From: Cryptococcus deneoformans JEC21
Lineage: Eukaryota; Basidiomycota; Tremellomycetes; Tremellales; Cryptococcaceae
Length of the DNA: 64,000 nucleotides
Assembly (NCBI RefSeq): GCF_000091045.1
Contig: NC_006687.1
Span: 201,001-265,000 of the forward strand
Direction: 5' to 3'
Under the pieces are notes generated by a model. It made no database searches and was not told the origin of the DNA. It saw only the letters and a program-made list of their open reading frames with translations. The first letter of the stretch is position 1, and every line of letters begins with the position of its first letter. The position numbers and the translations under genes were made by a program. Positions 11,026-22,500 of the stretch are shown piece after piece.

Positions 11026-12039
11026 TCATTGATGTCAAACCTTTATGATCCTATTCAGATGGAAATCATATATGCGCACAAACCATTTTGAAAGGTTCAA
11101 TAAAGAGTTACAGTATGCTTGGCTAATATCCGTAAACATCACCATATCATTTATGCGCATTCCAGTACAGTACCGCCTCGAGACAACAACATCATATATC
11201 ACCAATCCTTCGGCCATTCCTTTTATCTTTACAAAGGTGACCTTCATGATGCATACAGGACATAGCTTTGAACAGGAGCACAGCGATAGCGTGCGGTACT
11301 TGTAGTCTTCTTCTCGTTGCAGACGTTAACAATGTGTAAATTTCGCAAAGAACGAAGACTTGCCACTACTCTCTTTGACCACCTCTTGTACAAGTAAAAC
11401 CCGCATCCACAGTCCGCAGCCAACAAATCGTCAATATCGTCTCCTACGTAACAATCAACCTTGACGGCATCCCACTTTATCTCTCACGAAGTTTTAAGGG
11501 CTCCAAACGAGACGTAAATCGCGACAATTTATGCTGGGTACATCGATGGAGCGGTGTGGTGCAAGCATGCATGAGGCTTACATAGCTAGGTAGGTAGATA
11601 AGTTGTCAGTCAGTGAAGGCGGACAAGGCGGATGGAGAACGGATTGGTGAAAAGGGAAGTGATGATGGAGATAATTGGCTGTCTTATATTAATAATGGCG
11701 GCATCTATTCGTTGTGTGCACGATTCTAAAGGGGAAAACATCCGTGCGGACTTCCTGTTTTCATGCCCAGCCAAAGCAAGTGCCCGGCACAATAACACCA
11801 AGATGGTGCACGATCCCCCAACCGATATTGATCGCCGCGAATTGGATCTTTGTTAGCTGCCATGTATTCTGGATTCCGTCCTCAGTTGACAGCCGTGGGA
11901 AAAATAGAGCGCGTCGACAATCACCGAGGCGAGAAACGGTTGACGGAGGATGTCAACCATCCGGTCAGCTGCGACAACTTCCTTGATATTACCATAAATT
12001 CGGCAGACCAGTCTCACCGCCGTCATCGGAGGAAGCAGT
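11026..12039. other. 1-kb region without a confident gene
   Basis: It holds the DHHC 3' UTR and the RAD9 promoter. On the minus strand about 60 codons (11244-11426) are open and acidic (GDDIDDLLAADCGCGF), and 70 codons are open at 11035-11247, but neither has a supported start or splice set. An antisense RNA is possible; nothing in the sequence proves it. Confidence 0.4.
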
Positions 12040-14250
12040 ATGGACGCCTCGATTAAAGGAGCATCGCATATCAAAAGTAAGCTGGGATGATCGAGAGCGC
12101 ATGCGAGAGCTGATTAATCTTCCTTCCCAGCATTTGTTCGTCTGCTGCAGTGTGCATCAAAGTTCGGAGATGATTTGCACATCTGCATCGGTGAAGGGCT
12201 CGTGAGTATTTCTGCACAATAATGACCCAACTAATTTGTCTCCTAGTGGGAAATGTCTGCGGTAGACTCGTCGAAATCCGCCTTCTGTCTTTTCAAACTG
12301 AATAAGGACTTTTTCTACAAATGGGAGAAGAGGGTGTCTGGACAAATAATATGTCGTATATTAGTCAAGGTAACTTCAACCAGTTTATATATGATAATGC
12401 ACTGATACACTTCAGTCCGTGATAGCGGTCCTTGGTAAAAGCGCCCAAATGTCCACCGTTCAACGTATAGATCTCCGTATTATCGATCCTTCTGATGAGC
12501 TCAAATCGCGGCTCAGAAGGCGCCGTAGAGGCGGTCGTGAAGCTAATGGAGAAGAACAGAAGGTTTTTGTGGATGATGGACCTGCATATCCAGATGATGA
12601 CGAGGCAGTGGGTGGTATTGAGGCAAAGTTGATCATGAGACTGGTCTGCGACCACGGTAAGTGACTAGCCTGCCTACCGCTCGTACGGGGGATCTAACAG
12701 GAAAATGGCAGGTGTAATTCGCAAGCACTCTTTACACCTCGGCACAAGCGAGTTCAACCGAGCAGATGTTGATCCGGAAACGACTCCTTCAGGCTTCACC
12801 ATATCCTCCCGCACTTTGCGCGACTGGCTCGACCATTTTTCCATATCAATGCCTACTTCCGGCTCAAATGCTTCGGGGGGACTGAGCCAATTAGGTTGGA
12901 TGTTTGCTAAGGACCATGTGAAAATAAAATCATGGGAAGGACCGGGAAACGGAAATGCGGGTCTCAGCACGGAGATCACAATCGACACTGAAGAATTTGA
13001 AGATTATGGGCTAATTGAAACGCGATACCTGGACGATGAAGCCACTCAGCAAGGGGGAAATCTTGGGCCAAGAGTAGATTTGACCTTACCTATGAAGGAG
13101 TTTAAAGTGCGTGATCAAGCTTAATGTTGGTCATTTCGAAATGGCTGACTGATTTACTAGGCGACGTTAGTGCTCGCAGAACAACTGTCCATCAATTTAA
13201 ATATGGCATTCTCCGAAGCAGGCCAGCCTCTTACTATCACAAACCTGGAAAATGAGCTCGAATATATCGAACTCTTCTGCGCTATCGCCACCCGCGAATG
13301 TTATGCTTTTGCAGATATCATGTTGCCAGGTCAGGAGTCTTCTGCCCACACGAGAAATGCACAAATATCAAAAAGTCGAACAGCGACAGCACAGCAGCCG
13401 GAAGGGGGTAATGCCTTTCCCCCCTCGTCTAGGAGAAAAAGGGAAGAGCAGAGTCAAAGAAAGGGACCATCGCGGCTCACTTTAACGGCTCAACCAACAG
13501 ACGAAGAAAGGTTGGTCACTGTCTACTTGCCAGAAAATGGTCATGCTCAAAAGCAGCTCTCCCAACGCGCGTCTGACCATATTCACCCACATGCAGAAGG
13601 CGCTGCTTCGGCATCGCCATCCTCCAGACGCAACACCGATCACGAACCGCTGTTCCTCCCCCAAAGCCAGGATGCTGGTTCTCCAGAAACCCTTCCACCA
13701 CAAAGTCAAAGGCAAGCAACCCAAAGTGGGGTGAGAATGACTCAACGGGAAGTTTTGGAATACGCAGGACTAGGAGATGTGAACATGGACGAGCTCGGAG
13801 AGGAGCTAGATTTTGAGGAAGAGGAAGAGGAAGAGGTGAGGGCTTCTCAATTGGGTGATCGAGTCAAACCTTGGGGGAATTCAGCTTCAGCACATCAAAA
13901 AACAAAAGACGAAACTGTGAGACGTCAAGATGTCTCCACACACAGGTCAGCCAACACTACAGGCGCCGAGGAGAGCGATTTTACATGGGATACGACCATT
14001 GATATGGGTCTGTTGGATAGTCGAGTTCGGGCGCAACTTGATGAAGGACATGTCGAAGCAAAAGCCGAGCATATGGAGGTAGAAGAAGCGCAGAAGGATG
14101 AAGATCTATCAATGGAAGAGTGGGATGAGGAAGATACAGACGGGCTGGAACTGACCCAGATACCTGAAAAGTCGAAAGTAAGTAATCTACAATGAAGAAG
14201 TATATGTCACACTGACGAAAGTCTAGTACCGTCCTCTCTTCGATGACTGA
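12040..14250 (+). CDS. RAD9: DNA damage checkpoint clamp subunit Rad9 (9-1-1 complex)
   Basis: Rad9 forms the PCNA-like 9-1-1 clamp with Hus1 and Rad1 and activates ATR/Mec1 signalling at damaged DNA in the nucleus. Exons join in phase from MDASIKGASHIK through FVRLLQCASKFGDDLHICIG, FCLFKLNKDFFYKW, VIAVLGKSAQMSTVQR and RKHSLHLGTSEFNRADV to LNMAFSEAGQPLTI and YIELFCAIAT, covering both PCNA-like folds. The last third (from about 13330) is the disordered acidic Ser/Gln-rich tail, with a Glu-only run near 13815 and several SQ dipeptides that could be checkpoint-kinase sites. A 22-nt last exon after the intron at 14178 ends YRPLFDD. Length, about 590 residues, is ordinary for fungal Rad9. Identification rests on the fold-defining segments and is secure. 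Confidence 0.9.
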
Positions 14251-15227
14251 AAAGTACTTTCGACGCCTCGTTATATGTTGCCAAAACCTCGTCAGCATTC
14301 ATGTTGTATATTAGCCTATCATGCCCTCGTACTTGTTGAACGATTAATGCGTTTCATCGTATGTATCCATCTCATTTTTTCCTTCTTTGACAGTTTCAAA
14401 CGAGTAAATGATACTGTTGCATGCTGCAAGAGACCAAGGGACGTTTCTTGGACTTCTTTGCACACAAAACACTCGACGCGAAGGGCCTCGAGCGGTAATC
14501 GGATTAGTTATTTAATAGCACGCGTCTGGCCCGTTAGTTTTAAAGATGGGCTGTTCCACCATAACTATAATTAAATAAAGGATAATCAAGTTTTTAACGG
14601 ACGATCCTATTGTCTATCAAACTATTGTACGAATGTACAACAAGTCAATGATACGATACGATACGAAGTACTTGCATGATGGGAACAAGCAAATTGGGAA
14701 TCTGTATTATTGGTTGGACTGCCATACGGGCTATTCGTTGTGGTTCTTCTGTATGCCTGTGAAGTTCCAGAGCTGCAAGCATTTAATTATTTTGCCCGTC
14801 TCTAAAGTCAACAACCAACTGGCTATTTATTATGGGCTTCTGAGAGACTGTTCGGCAATATTGTAATTTTGCGTCTGAAGTGCGAACGTCGGATACATCT
14901 GTCCGACAGGGAGTGTCCGAAGAGTGTTGAATCGACCGGCGGGCGGCCGCTGGCAGCGCATTACAACGCGAAAGATGCAGCAGACATCAGACGTGGTGAT
15001 ATGCCAGACAAGAGTCCTGTCTGATGCGTCTGACGGGCGTCTGACGCGTGTCTGATGTTGGAAGGATCTTGCTGAATACGTTTCTCAAAAATGGCGCCGA
15101 ACGTGTCCGAAGACCACCAGACCAAATCTCTTCAGACATCCGGCCATCCACGGCCGTGCCTGAAAAGTTCCCCGAGTCTGAAGACCTTCAGACACTCGAG
15201 AATCGTTGCCGAACAGTCTCTTAGGGT

Positions 15228-15436
15228 TGTAATAGGACTCTCAACCACGGAAGGAGCGGAGCATATAGCTAGCTCATAGAGCACCATCCATACCGAGCCA
15301 TAAGGCTACACCCAGTACTACTAGGCAGACCTCACATAGCTGTTCACCCTACATACAGCTACACCTATACCCCGGTACCTACTAGTGTATGCCAGCCTAT
15401 TACACCTACCTACTGCTGTATACTACACCTACAACA
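15228..15436 (+). mobile_element. Possible solo LTR relic (TG...CA block)
   Basis: The block begins TGTAATAGGACTC and ends ACACCTACAACA, has the TG...CA ends of a Ty3/Ty1-type LTR and is rich in TACACC/CTACC words. It has no coding content. I find no target-site duplication (agggt before, ccctt after), so the boundaries are tentative. Confidence 0.3.
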
Positions 15437-15738
15437 CCCTTTCCGCCACATAACCACCATCCCTACGGGAGGGTATAATCCCGATAGCCAGGGGAGTCCT
15501 CGTGGTTGGGACTAATCCACCCTTGACGCTACAACGTAAAACATGTGGTGATGTGATTGATGACTCAGGCATAAATCTAGGGTCCTCTCTTGTCGATTAC
15601 GACGGCCGAGTTCATTCGTCCGTACCCTCTCTAAAGCGGATTCCCTGTCTGGCTATCTTGGAGGCCGGAGGAACGGAGCTATTTGTCCTGCAAGCCTCCC
15701 CGCTCCCAAAACCTCACCTCTGATTCCCGAATTTTTGT

Positions 15739-15863
15739 AGGCTCGACACAAACCCCCCGACGGTCCCCGCCAAAGTTGCATTTTGCGACAACAAGCCCCT
15801 CCTCGGAACTTCGTGCCGCGTCGGAGACGAGCCAATGTCCGTCGAGGGGCTTGTGTCGAGCCT
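15739..15863. repeat. Imperfect inverted repeat, 25-bp arms, 125 bp overall
   Basis: The left arm 15739-15763 and right arm 15839-15863 are reverse complements at 23 of 25 positions (core aggctcgacacaa). The right arm runs into a 12-bp tandem duplication gtgtcgagccta (15853-15864 and 15865-15876). The form suits a miniature inverted-repeat element or a large hairpin. Confidence 0.75.
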
Positions 15864-15956
15864 AGTGTCGAGCCTAGAATTGCCCGTGGTGCGCCCGGAC
15901 CGGAACAGCATGGCGATAATGCTTGATTATGACCTATAACAAGTGGCCCATATTTC

Positions 15957-15964
15957 TATAAAAA
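15957..15964 (+). promoter_or_regulatory. TATA box of the aldo-keto reductase gene
   Basis: TATAAAAA lies 162 bp before the ATG at 16126. The spacing leaves room for a 5' leader of normal length. Confidence 0.45.
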
Positions 15965-16125
15965 AGGCTTTGATCGTAAATTCCTTTGGTATTCATCCCC
16001 TCATCAGCCCCACAAGAAGTCACTCTTCATCCTTGCGAAATATTTGCCTTTCGCAAAGCATTCAGAGCTGTAATAGTACTCTCCTCTCTCTCCCACTTAA
16101 AGTTACAGGTTCCATCAAAATCGAG

Positions 16126-17287
16126 ATGAGCGCCCCTACAAGCTTCAAGCTCAACAACGGTGTTGAAATCCCAGCTGTTGGCCTTGGTGAGTTCCCGAAT
16201 TCGGTGTAAAGGAAAGAGGATACCCATTAACTCATTGATACTAGGTACGTGGCAAGCGCCTCCTGGCCAGGTTCAAGCTGCAGTCGCCCATGCGCTCAAG
16301 AATGGATATCGTCACTTAGACTGCGCCTTGATCTATCAAAATGAGGCTGAAGTTGGGGATGGTATCAAAGAAAGTGGTGTTCCTCGTTCTGAAATATTCA
16401 TTACTTCCAAAGTGTGGAACACCCACCAGCCAAACGTTGCGGACGGCTTGAGACAGACTCTTGAAGCTTTACAGACAGACTACCTTGATCTTTATGTAAG
16501 TTCTCTCCAAAATTTAGTGTTCATTGCTGATTAATAGTGCAGCTCATTCACTGGCCTGTTCGTCTCGTTCCCGTAGGTAGACCTATTCCCTGAAGCGACC
16601 ATGATGACTGATGTTTCTTTGTCTGCTATCGCAGAACGAATCCTCTGGCCTCTTGCCAGTCAACCCTGATGGCTCTCGCTCTGTAGACCGAGATTGGGAC
16701 CAGTCTGAGACTTGGCGCCAGATGGAGGAGGTTTACGCTTCTGGCAAGGTCAAGGCCATTGGTGTTGCCAACTGGTCTATTCCCTATCTCGAGGAATTGA
16801 AGAAGACATGGAAGATCGTCCCTGCTGTCAACCAAGTTGAACTTCACCCCTTCCTCCCTCAGCATAAGCTGGTCAAGTACTGTCGTGATTTGGGTATTTT
16901 ATTGGAGGCATATTCACCCTTGGGATCCACTAGTGAGTTTGAATCTGCAGGGATTCTTCGCCTCAACAAGGATCCGATTGACATTTGTATTCATCAGACG
17001 CTCCTCTCCTCTCTGACCCCGAAATCAACGCGATTGCCGAGAAATATAAGACGTCTCCCGCCACTATCTGCATTTCCTATCAAGTCAACAGGGGTATTGT
17101 TGTTCTCCCCAAATCTGTCTCTCCCAAGCGTATTGAGGATAATCTCAAGACAATTCCCATTGAAAAGGAGGACATGGTTAAACTGGATGGGATGGCGGCC
17201 GCCGGTAAAGCGCAGAGAATTAATACTCCCAAGTGGGGCTGGGATCTCGGCTTTGATGATTGGTACGGCCCCGTTAAGCAGCAGTAG
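16126..17287 (+). CDS. NADPH-dependent aldo-keto reductase
   Basis: A cytosolic oxidoreductase of the AKR superfamily, reducing aldehydes or ketones (Gcy1/Ypr1-like glycerol/aldose reductase type). The protein starts MSAPTSFKLNNGVEIPAVGLG. The catalytic tetrad is complete: Asp and Tyr in GYRHLDCALIYQNEAEVG, Lys in ITSKVWNTHQ and His in LIHWP. Cofactor-binding segments IGVANWS, NQVELHPFLPQ, YSPLG and VLPKSVSPKRIEDNL are present. The C-terminus GWDLGFDDWYGPVKQQ resembles ethanol-type dehydrogenase loops of this family. Introns lie near 16184-16244, 16497-16542, 16576-16633 and 16931-17000; the last ends at CATCAG and restores NAPLLSDPEI. It is followed 350 bp later by a lactonase-like gene on the same strand. 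The substrate is not deducible. Confidence 0.93.
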
Positions 17288-17636
17288 AATGTGCGAAATG
17301 GATATTATGCATAAATGATATCATCGGGCCTTTCCGAAAAAGCCGTGCATGCGTTCAGTACCATAACACCGATTCGCCCGCACATACTTGTTACGAGCTA
17401 TGTACCGGTGGTTGCACAATCTTCGTTATCCCCGAAGGCGGACTTCATTATGTACGCCTAGTACAAAAAAGTGAGTCGCCAATGGTAGGTCCTTGGGCAC
17501 CTACTTAAGTAGTCAAGAACAGTTACTCATTCGTGAGGCCCTGTATTCATCCATATCGCACCAACCTTTCTGTTTCACGACCTTGCTAGATATTTTTATT
17601 CGCATATCTACTCTAAATAACCACATTATTTTCATC
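17288..17636. other. Intergenic region before the lactonase-like gene
   Basis: It holds the 3' UTR of the reductase and the promoter of the next gene. It has a few CGG/CCG triplets (for example ccccgaaggcgga near 17430) but no clear paired site. Confidence 0.45.
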
Positions 17637-19015
17637 ATGGGATACCGGTTGATAGCTTCCGGCGACCGTCCGTCCTTCACAGTCATCGAATTTGATCCCG
17701 CCCAGTCGGCTTTGAAACTCGAACACAACTATCCTGCTCCGCACAACTGCTCATGGCTAGAGAAATCACCCTTCCGCCAAGAGAACGATGGCACTGTCGA
17801 CAAACTTTTTGCATTGTCGGAGGGCGATGAAAAGGGAGAGCTGTTCACCTTCGAGCTCCACGGTGAGGACGTAAAGATTACCAGTCGCGAACCGACTTTG
17901 GGTGCTCCGGCGCAATGTGAGTACATCAAGCGCTGGGTGGCGTATGCTCTGCAAGTCATCTTTGCATTAACGTTAGATCAGTCCAGCTTCTTTCGGACAG
18001 GTCGGCAGTTGTTTTAGCTACAGTGCGTCTAGCTGCACCTCCAATTTACCGGCCTCGATGTGACAAAAACTAATAGGCACCAGTACTTGGGAGGTTCCCT
18101 TGCCCTCTATCCTCTTTCAGCCAACGGTACATTCGCCAGCAACGTCAAACGCACTGAGATCACCTTCGATTTTACCTACTCATCACATCCAGGTGCTCAC
18201 GGTCCTGTTCCATACCGTCAAAAACAGTGTCATGCCCACCAAGTTCTCGAACACCAGAAGACTGGGTGGTTCTTCTCATGCGATCTGGGCTCCGACCGCG
18301 TTTGGATAGCTCGCCGAAGTCAAGGGAACGCGCAGCTCGAGGTGGTTGGGTCGCTCCACCTGCCCCCAGGCTCTGGACCAAGGCACGCTGTGTTTTCGAA
18401 AGATGGTGAGTGATTTTCACCTGAGGTGGTCGTCCACTTTGTACGGCAAGTCGAGCTGATACATACGCTGCTACAGAGAATCTCGCCTACGTTATCTGCG
18501 AACTCTCTCACCAGGTGCACGCTTTTCCCCTTCCTTCGTCCACAACTGAAAACGTAGAAGACATTCAGCCGCTCTCTGCATTCTCTGCCAACGTCATCCC
18601 TCCTAATGTCCCGCTCGAGCATCAGACTCTCATGGACTCTTCCGAGATTTGGCTTCACCCTACAATTCCCAACGTCATCTACGCTAGTAACAGGTGGCAA
18701 CTGCACATTGCTGAACGCCAGCCTGAATCGCAGGATGTCGCCCCACCGCCCAAGGGTGATTCATTGGCCATCATTCTGCTGAATGAAACGGGCGACAAAG
18801 TGGAAAGCGTGAAACACGTCGAGACTGGACTGGACGCAATCAGGGGCTTCAGAGTCAGTCCTGATGGTAAATATGTGGCCGTGGCTGGTCAAGAAGGAGG
18901 TGGGGTTGAAGTGTATGGCATCACCGGATCGAGAGGAGACGAATGGGATCTCATCGCTCGATTGGGGGAGAAGGAAGGCGTAGGAAGGGGTATCAAAGAC
19001 GTCCTTTGGCTGTAG
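17637..19015 (+). CDS. Lactonase-type seven-bladed beta-propeller protein (6-phosphogluconolactonase/carboxymuconate cyclase-like)
   Basis: A member of the family holding 6-phosphogluconolactonase-like and 3-carboxymuconate cyclase-like proteins. I chose the ATG at 17637 (MGYRLIASGDRPSFTVIEFD), since this is where the first propeller strand begins; the frame stays open upstream. The exons give LEHNYPAPHNCSWLEKSP, GGSLALYPLSANGTF, then the signature region HGPVPYRQKQCHAHQVL with its His/Gln pair, FFSCDLGSDRVWIAR, GSGPRHAVF and LAYVICELSHQVHAF, and finally GFRVSPDGKYVAVAGQEGGGVEVY. These are repeated propeller strands with the family's GxGPRH box. The C-terminus reads IKDVLWL. Length is about 390 residues. 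No signal peptide is visible, so it is probably cytosolic. It may open a sugar lactone or a muconolactone; the neighbouring reductase and dehydrogenase genes favour a sugar or polyol route, but that is inference. Confidence 0.85.
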
Positions 19016-19540
19016 CAAAGGGGTGAGACGATTCTCCCGTTCTGAATGAAAATGCATAAGGAAAGTCTCTGAAAAGGAATTGATTGGTAACGTTTACTCT
19101 CTAACAAGCGTGTTTCACACCCGGAAGTATCACTCAATATTTTATGCTAAAGAAGTCAAGTCCTGTTGCATTCAGTTACAGTCGGCAAGCATGCTGCCAA
19201 TAACGAAACCTCTTATGTTACAACCGCAAATTAATAATAGTTAACGGCTACGGTAACGGGAGCAAAACGGTCTAACTCGGCAAGTAACTAGAATTTTGTC
19301 TTATGATACCGGCCCGCGATCGCGGAGATTTATAGTCGGGTGGGCGCTAGCCGAGGAATGCCGAACCTTCAACGATGATGCCTCTTCTGTCTTGCGGACC
19401 GACTGTAATTACCCCAGTCTACTAACGATAATGATGATCTTTACTGTCCATCTCTTTTCTTTGAGGTCTGTTTGTCTTTGTTTCTTCCTTACCCTAATAG
19501 CTTCTCAAAAATCACCCGTGCCTTCCTTCTTCGTCCGCCA
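19016..19540. promoter_or_regulatory. Promoter region of the first Zn2Cys6 regulator
   Basis: It holds the 3' UTR of the lactonase and about 400 bp upstream of the regulator. It contains a perfect palindrome CCGCGATCGCGG (19314-19325), an everted CCG-N6-CGG pair of the kind zinc-cluster proteins bind, and a TTTATAG TATA-like element just after it. Confidence 0.5.
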
Positions 19541-22500
19541 ATGTCGCCAACATCTTTTCAGAATTCGGCCGGCCCTGGCCCTCTTCTCAACCAGCACAGT
19601 CGTAGTCCACCTAGTGCCAGTAATGTCAGCAGCCGTGACCGTCAAGGCACAGCGGAATCAGATATAGAAGCCAGAGAAGAGAACGGTGCCTCTAAAGCTC
19701 CACTTCGTAAGAAGCAAAGGAAGCAAAGGCCTGTGTTCAGTTGCGCTGGTATGTACATATCTTCATGGTCTGTCTTGATTGCCAGATCATCGTTTGATTT
19801 TGCTGACATTCTTTTAGAATGCAGGAGGCTCAAACTCAAGTGTGATCGTCAGGGTGAGTGATTTGATACTCTCTATGCACCATACCAAACTCATTTATCC
19901 AGTGCCATGCGATAACTGCGTCAAGAGACGTTGTCATTCTATTTGCCCCGATGGGGTTCGCGTTACCAGACAGTAGTACGTCATTTACACAGTTACTGGT
20001 GAGCTATTTACTGTCGCTGACGCAAATGAACCCAGTCTCGCAAATCCTGATTCCGCTTTGCTTACGCGTCTTGAGCAACTGGAGGGCATCGTATCTAGAC
20101 ATAGATTGGATCCCGTCATTACAGAAGCCGCATCGGCGAAAGAAACTAACAAAACTCAAACGCCCTCAGGAATGCAGTTACGCTCCCAACAGGCGACAGG
20201 GAATATAAATGGTAGTTCCCGAAGTCGCGGACAGAATTCTCCTCATATGGCTTCGCCTTCTTCTGTGGCCGCTCAGCCTCCAACTAATCGACCAGAAGAG
20301 GCATCTTCCAGCCTGCAGCAGTCAGATGATGATGACCATTTGCGAGGATCTTCTTCATCAGGCCCTTTTCGGTATGATATGCTAGAATCCCCGCGTTACG
20401 AGCATCAACCTCAGCCTCAACATCTACAACAACATCCACCCCAAACTCACGCGTCAGATCTGCAGTTCAACACTGTTCGCCCCGGTAATCCAGATATCTC
20501 TCACAGGGTAGAAGCAGTTCATGAGATTAACAAGATAGTTCCATGCGATGGATCAATACGATTTGATTTTCCCACGCATTCTACTTCATCGACATCACCC
20601 CCCGCAGCCGGCCGTCACAGCGACAGTAACGCTGAACCGCATAGTCATCATCCCCACCATTTTGGTCCTCCTGTCCTAGCTGAGAATGTCGATGTTGAGG
20701 AAGAGCAGAGCTATGGTACTTTGGTGATGGGACAAGGAGGAACGAGCAAGTACTTGGGGCCGACTGCAGCGAGTGAATGGTTGAGGGATGTAAGTCTTCA
20801 TGACTCCTACTTGAATACGTACGCTGCTTATTTGGACAGCAAGAGACACGAGACCACGCTGAGTCGCGAGATCAGTCTCGATTACCATCTCCTGAGATCC
20901 CAGAGGCATCGGTGCCCCCACACAATCTACGCCCCACAGCTGTTCCTCATTCATTTCCTTTTCACACTTCAAAGACCAAAGTTGTCTCATGGTCGAGATA
21001 TGATCTTCTCTCCAGGCTACCTGATAGATACTACGCCGACATGCTTGTTGACAGTTACTACCGTTCCTTCAGCTGGCAGTGAGTAAACCTACTGTCTTGG
21101 CATGAATCTCCTTCGATGCTCATACAAATGATGAAGTTACGACATCTGCCCTCGTTCTGAATTCCAGCCTGTCTACGAAGAGATGTATCTCTTTCGGATA
21201 ACAAGCATCACATCTCCTCCTGAACCTCTCCAGCGACTTGGCCGAGGCAGGATGAACTATCAGGACCTAGGTCTTGTTTTTATGGTCCTTGCTTTCGGCA
21301 CATTGCATTGTCTTGAACTGGCGCCCAATGATCCTACTGCATACGAGCTGGCTTCTGTAGCTCAGGTCGCTTTGTCAAAAGGCGATCTTCTGTCGCGACC
21401 TTCAATTTCAGGGCTTCAAGCCTTGGTACGTTCTCATGTTTTATCTTACGATTGAAGACCAATCAGGCTGACTGTAGTTTCTTTTAAAAAAGCATATATT
21501 GGCCCAATTCAGTAACGAATCTGAAGAAGGGCGAAATGGAGATGCATCCTGGCCATTATGGGGTCTATCGATGAGGTTGATACAGGCGGTGAGTTTGATG
21601 GCCCTGAAATATATCTGATATTCCGCATGCTCCGAATGCTGATCGCCGCTGTATCTAGATGGGTCTTCATAGGGATGGTGCCAGATGGGATCTTGATCCA
21701 GAACTTGTAGAACAGCGACGGTCAGTCATTTCCTGATTCGACTGCCTGCCATGTGCTGTCATTGATGCGCAAACATTCAGCCGAGTATTTTGGGAATGCC
21801 ACAGTGCCGATATCTTCCAAGCAAACTGTAACAGTCGGCCGTTAGTTACACAGTTCATTGCCGTTATCGATTACTGACATTGTTTCGCACACTATTAGTA
21901 ACACTCTCTGGCCAGGCGTGTATGACACCGCGTACCCTTCACAACCCCCAATTCATATCGAGAAGGACTATTATACTCTGAAGTTTGAGCTCAGTCGCAT
22001 AGCTGCATCGTGAGTGGCAACTAATAACTTTTAGAGCACCAATCTAGTATGTTCGAGCCTGACTATCCCGGTGCAGAATCCTCGGCTCAGCAACTAATGT
22101 TCAAGCTCCTCCTTATTCTACCATTATGGAGCTCTCTCGTCAAGTGTGGGTATCACTTTGCCCTCCTGGTGGATTTGGGTCGCTGATACTAGGTTCCAAC
22201 GAACAGCACTGATTTCGAGCGTCAGGTACCTTTCAATCTGCGATGCCGACAAGCCCTCCAGGCTTTGCCTAGTATCTATCCTGATCCTCAGGCTGCAATT
22301 GACAACAGTCCTGAAATTAGCTCGAAAGAACTTCATAAGACTTTTCAGGTGAGCTTTTCGGGAACAAAGCTGTATGAAGATCACTCAGCCGGGAGCTCAC
22401 GTTGGCAACAGAAATTTTTCTTGTCCATCAGCATCTCCGAAACCCTATTATTCCTCCATCGTCCCTACTTCGTTCGTGCTCTCATCAGGACCTCTCCCGA

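Larger units (their letters stand above)
14251..16125. other. Gene-free repeat island between RAD9 and the aldo-keto reductase
   Basis: A 1.9-kb stretch with no plausible gene. It contains a cluster of GTCTGA/CAGAC and GTCCGA words (about 14880-15210), an LTR-like block (15228-15436), an inverted repeat (15739-15863) with an adjoining tandem repeat, and the promoter of the next gene. Base composition changes from AT-rich to GC-rich at about 14930. It looks like transposon debris. Confidence 0.55.
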
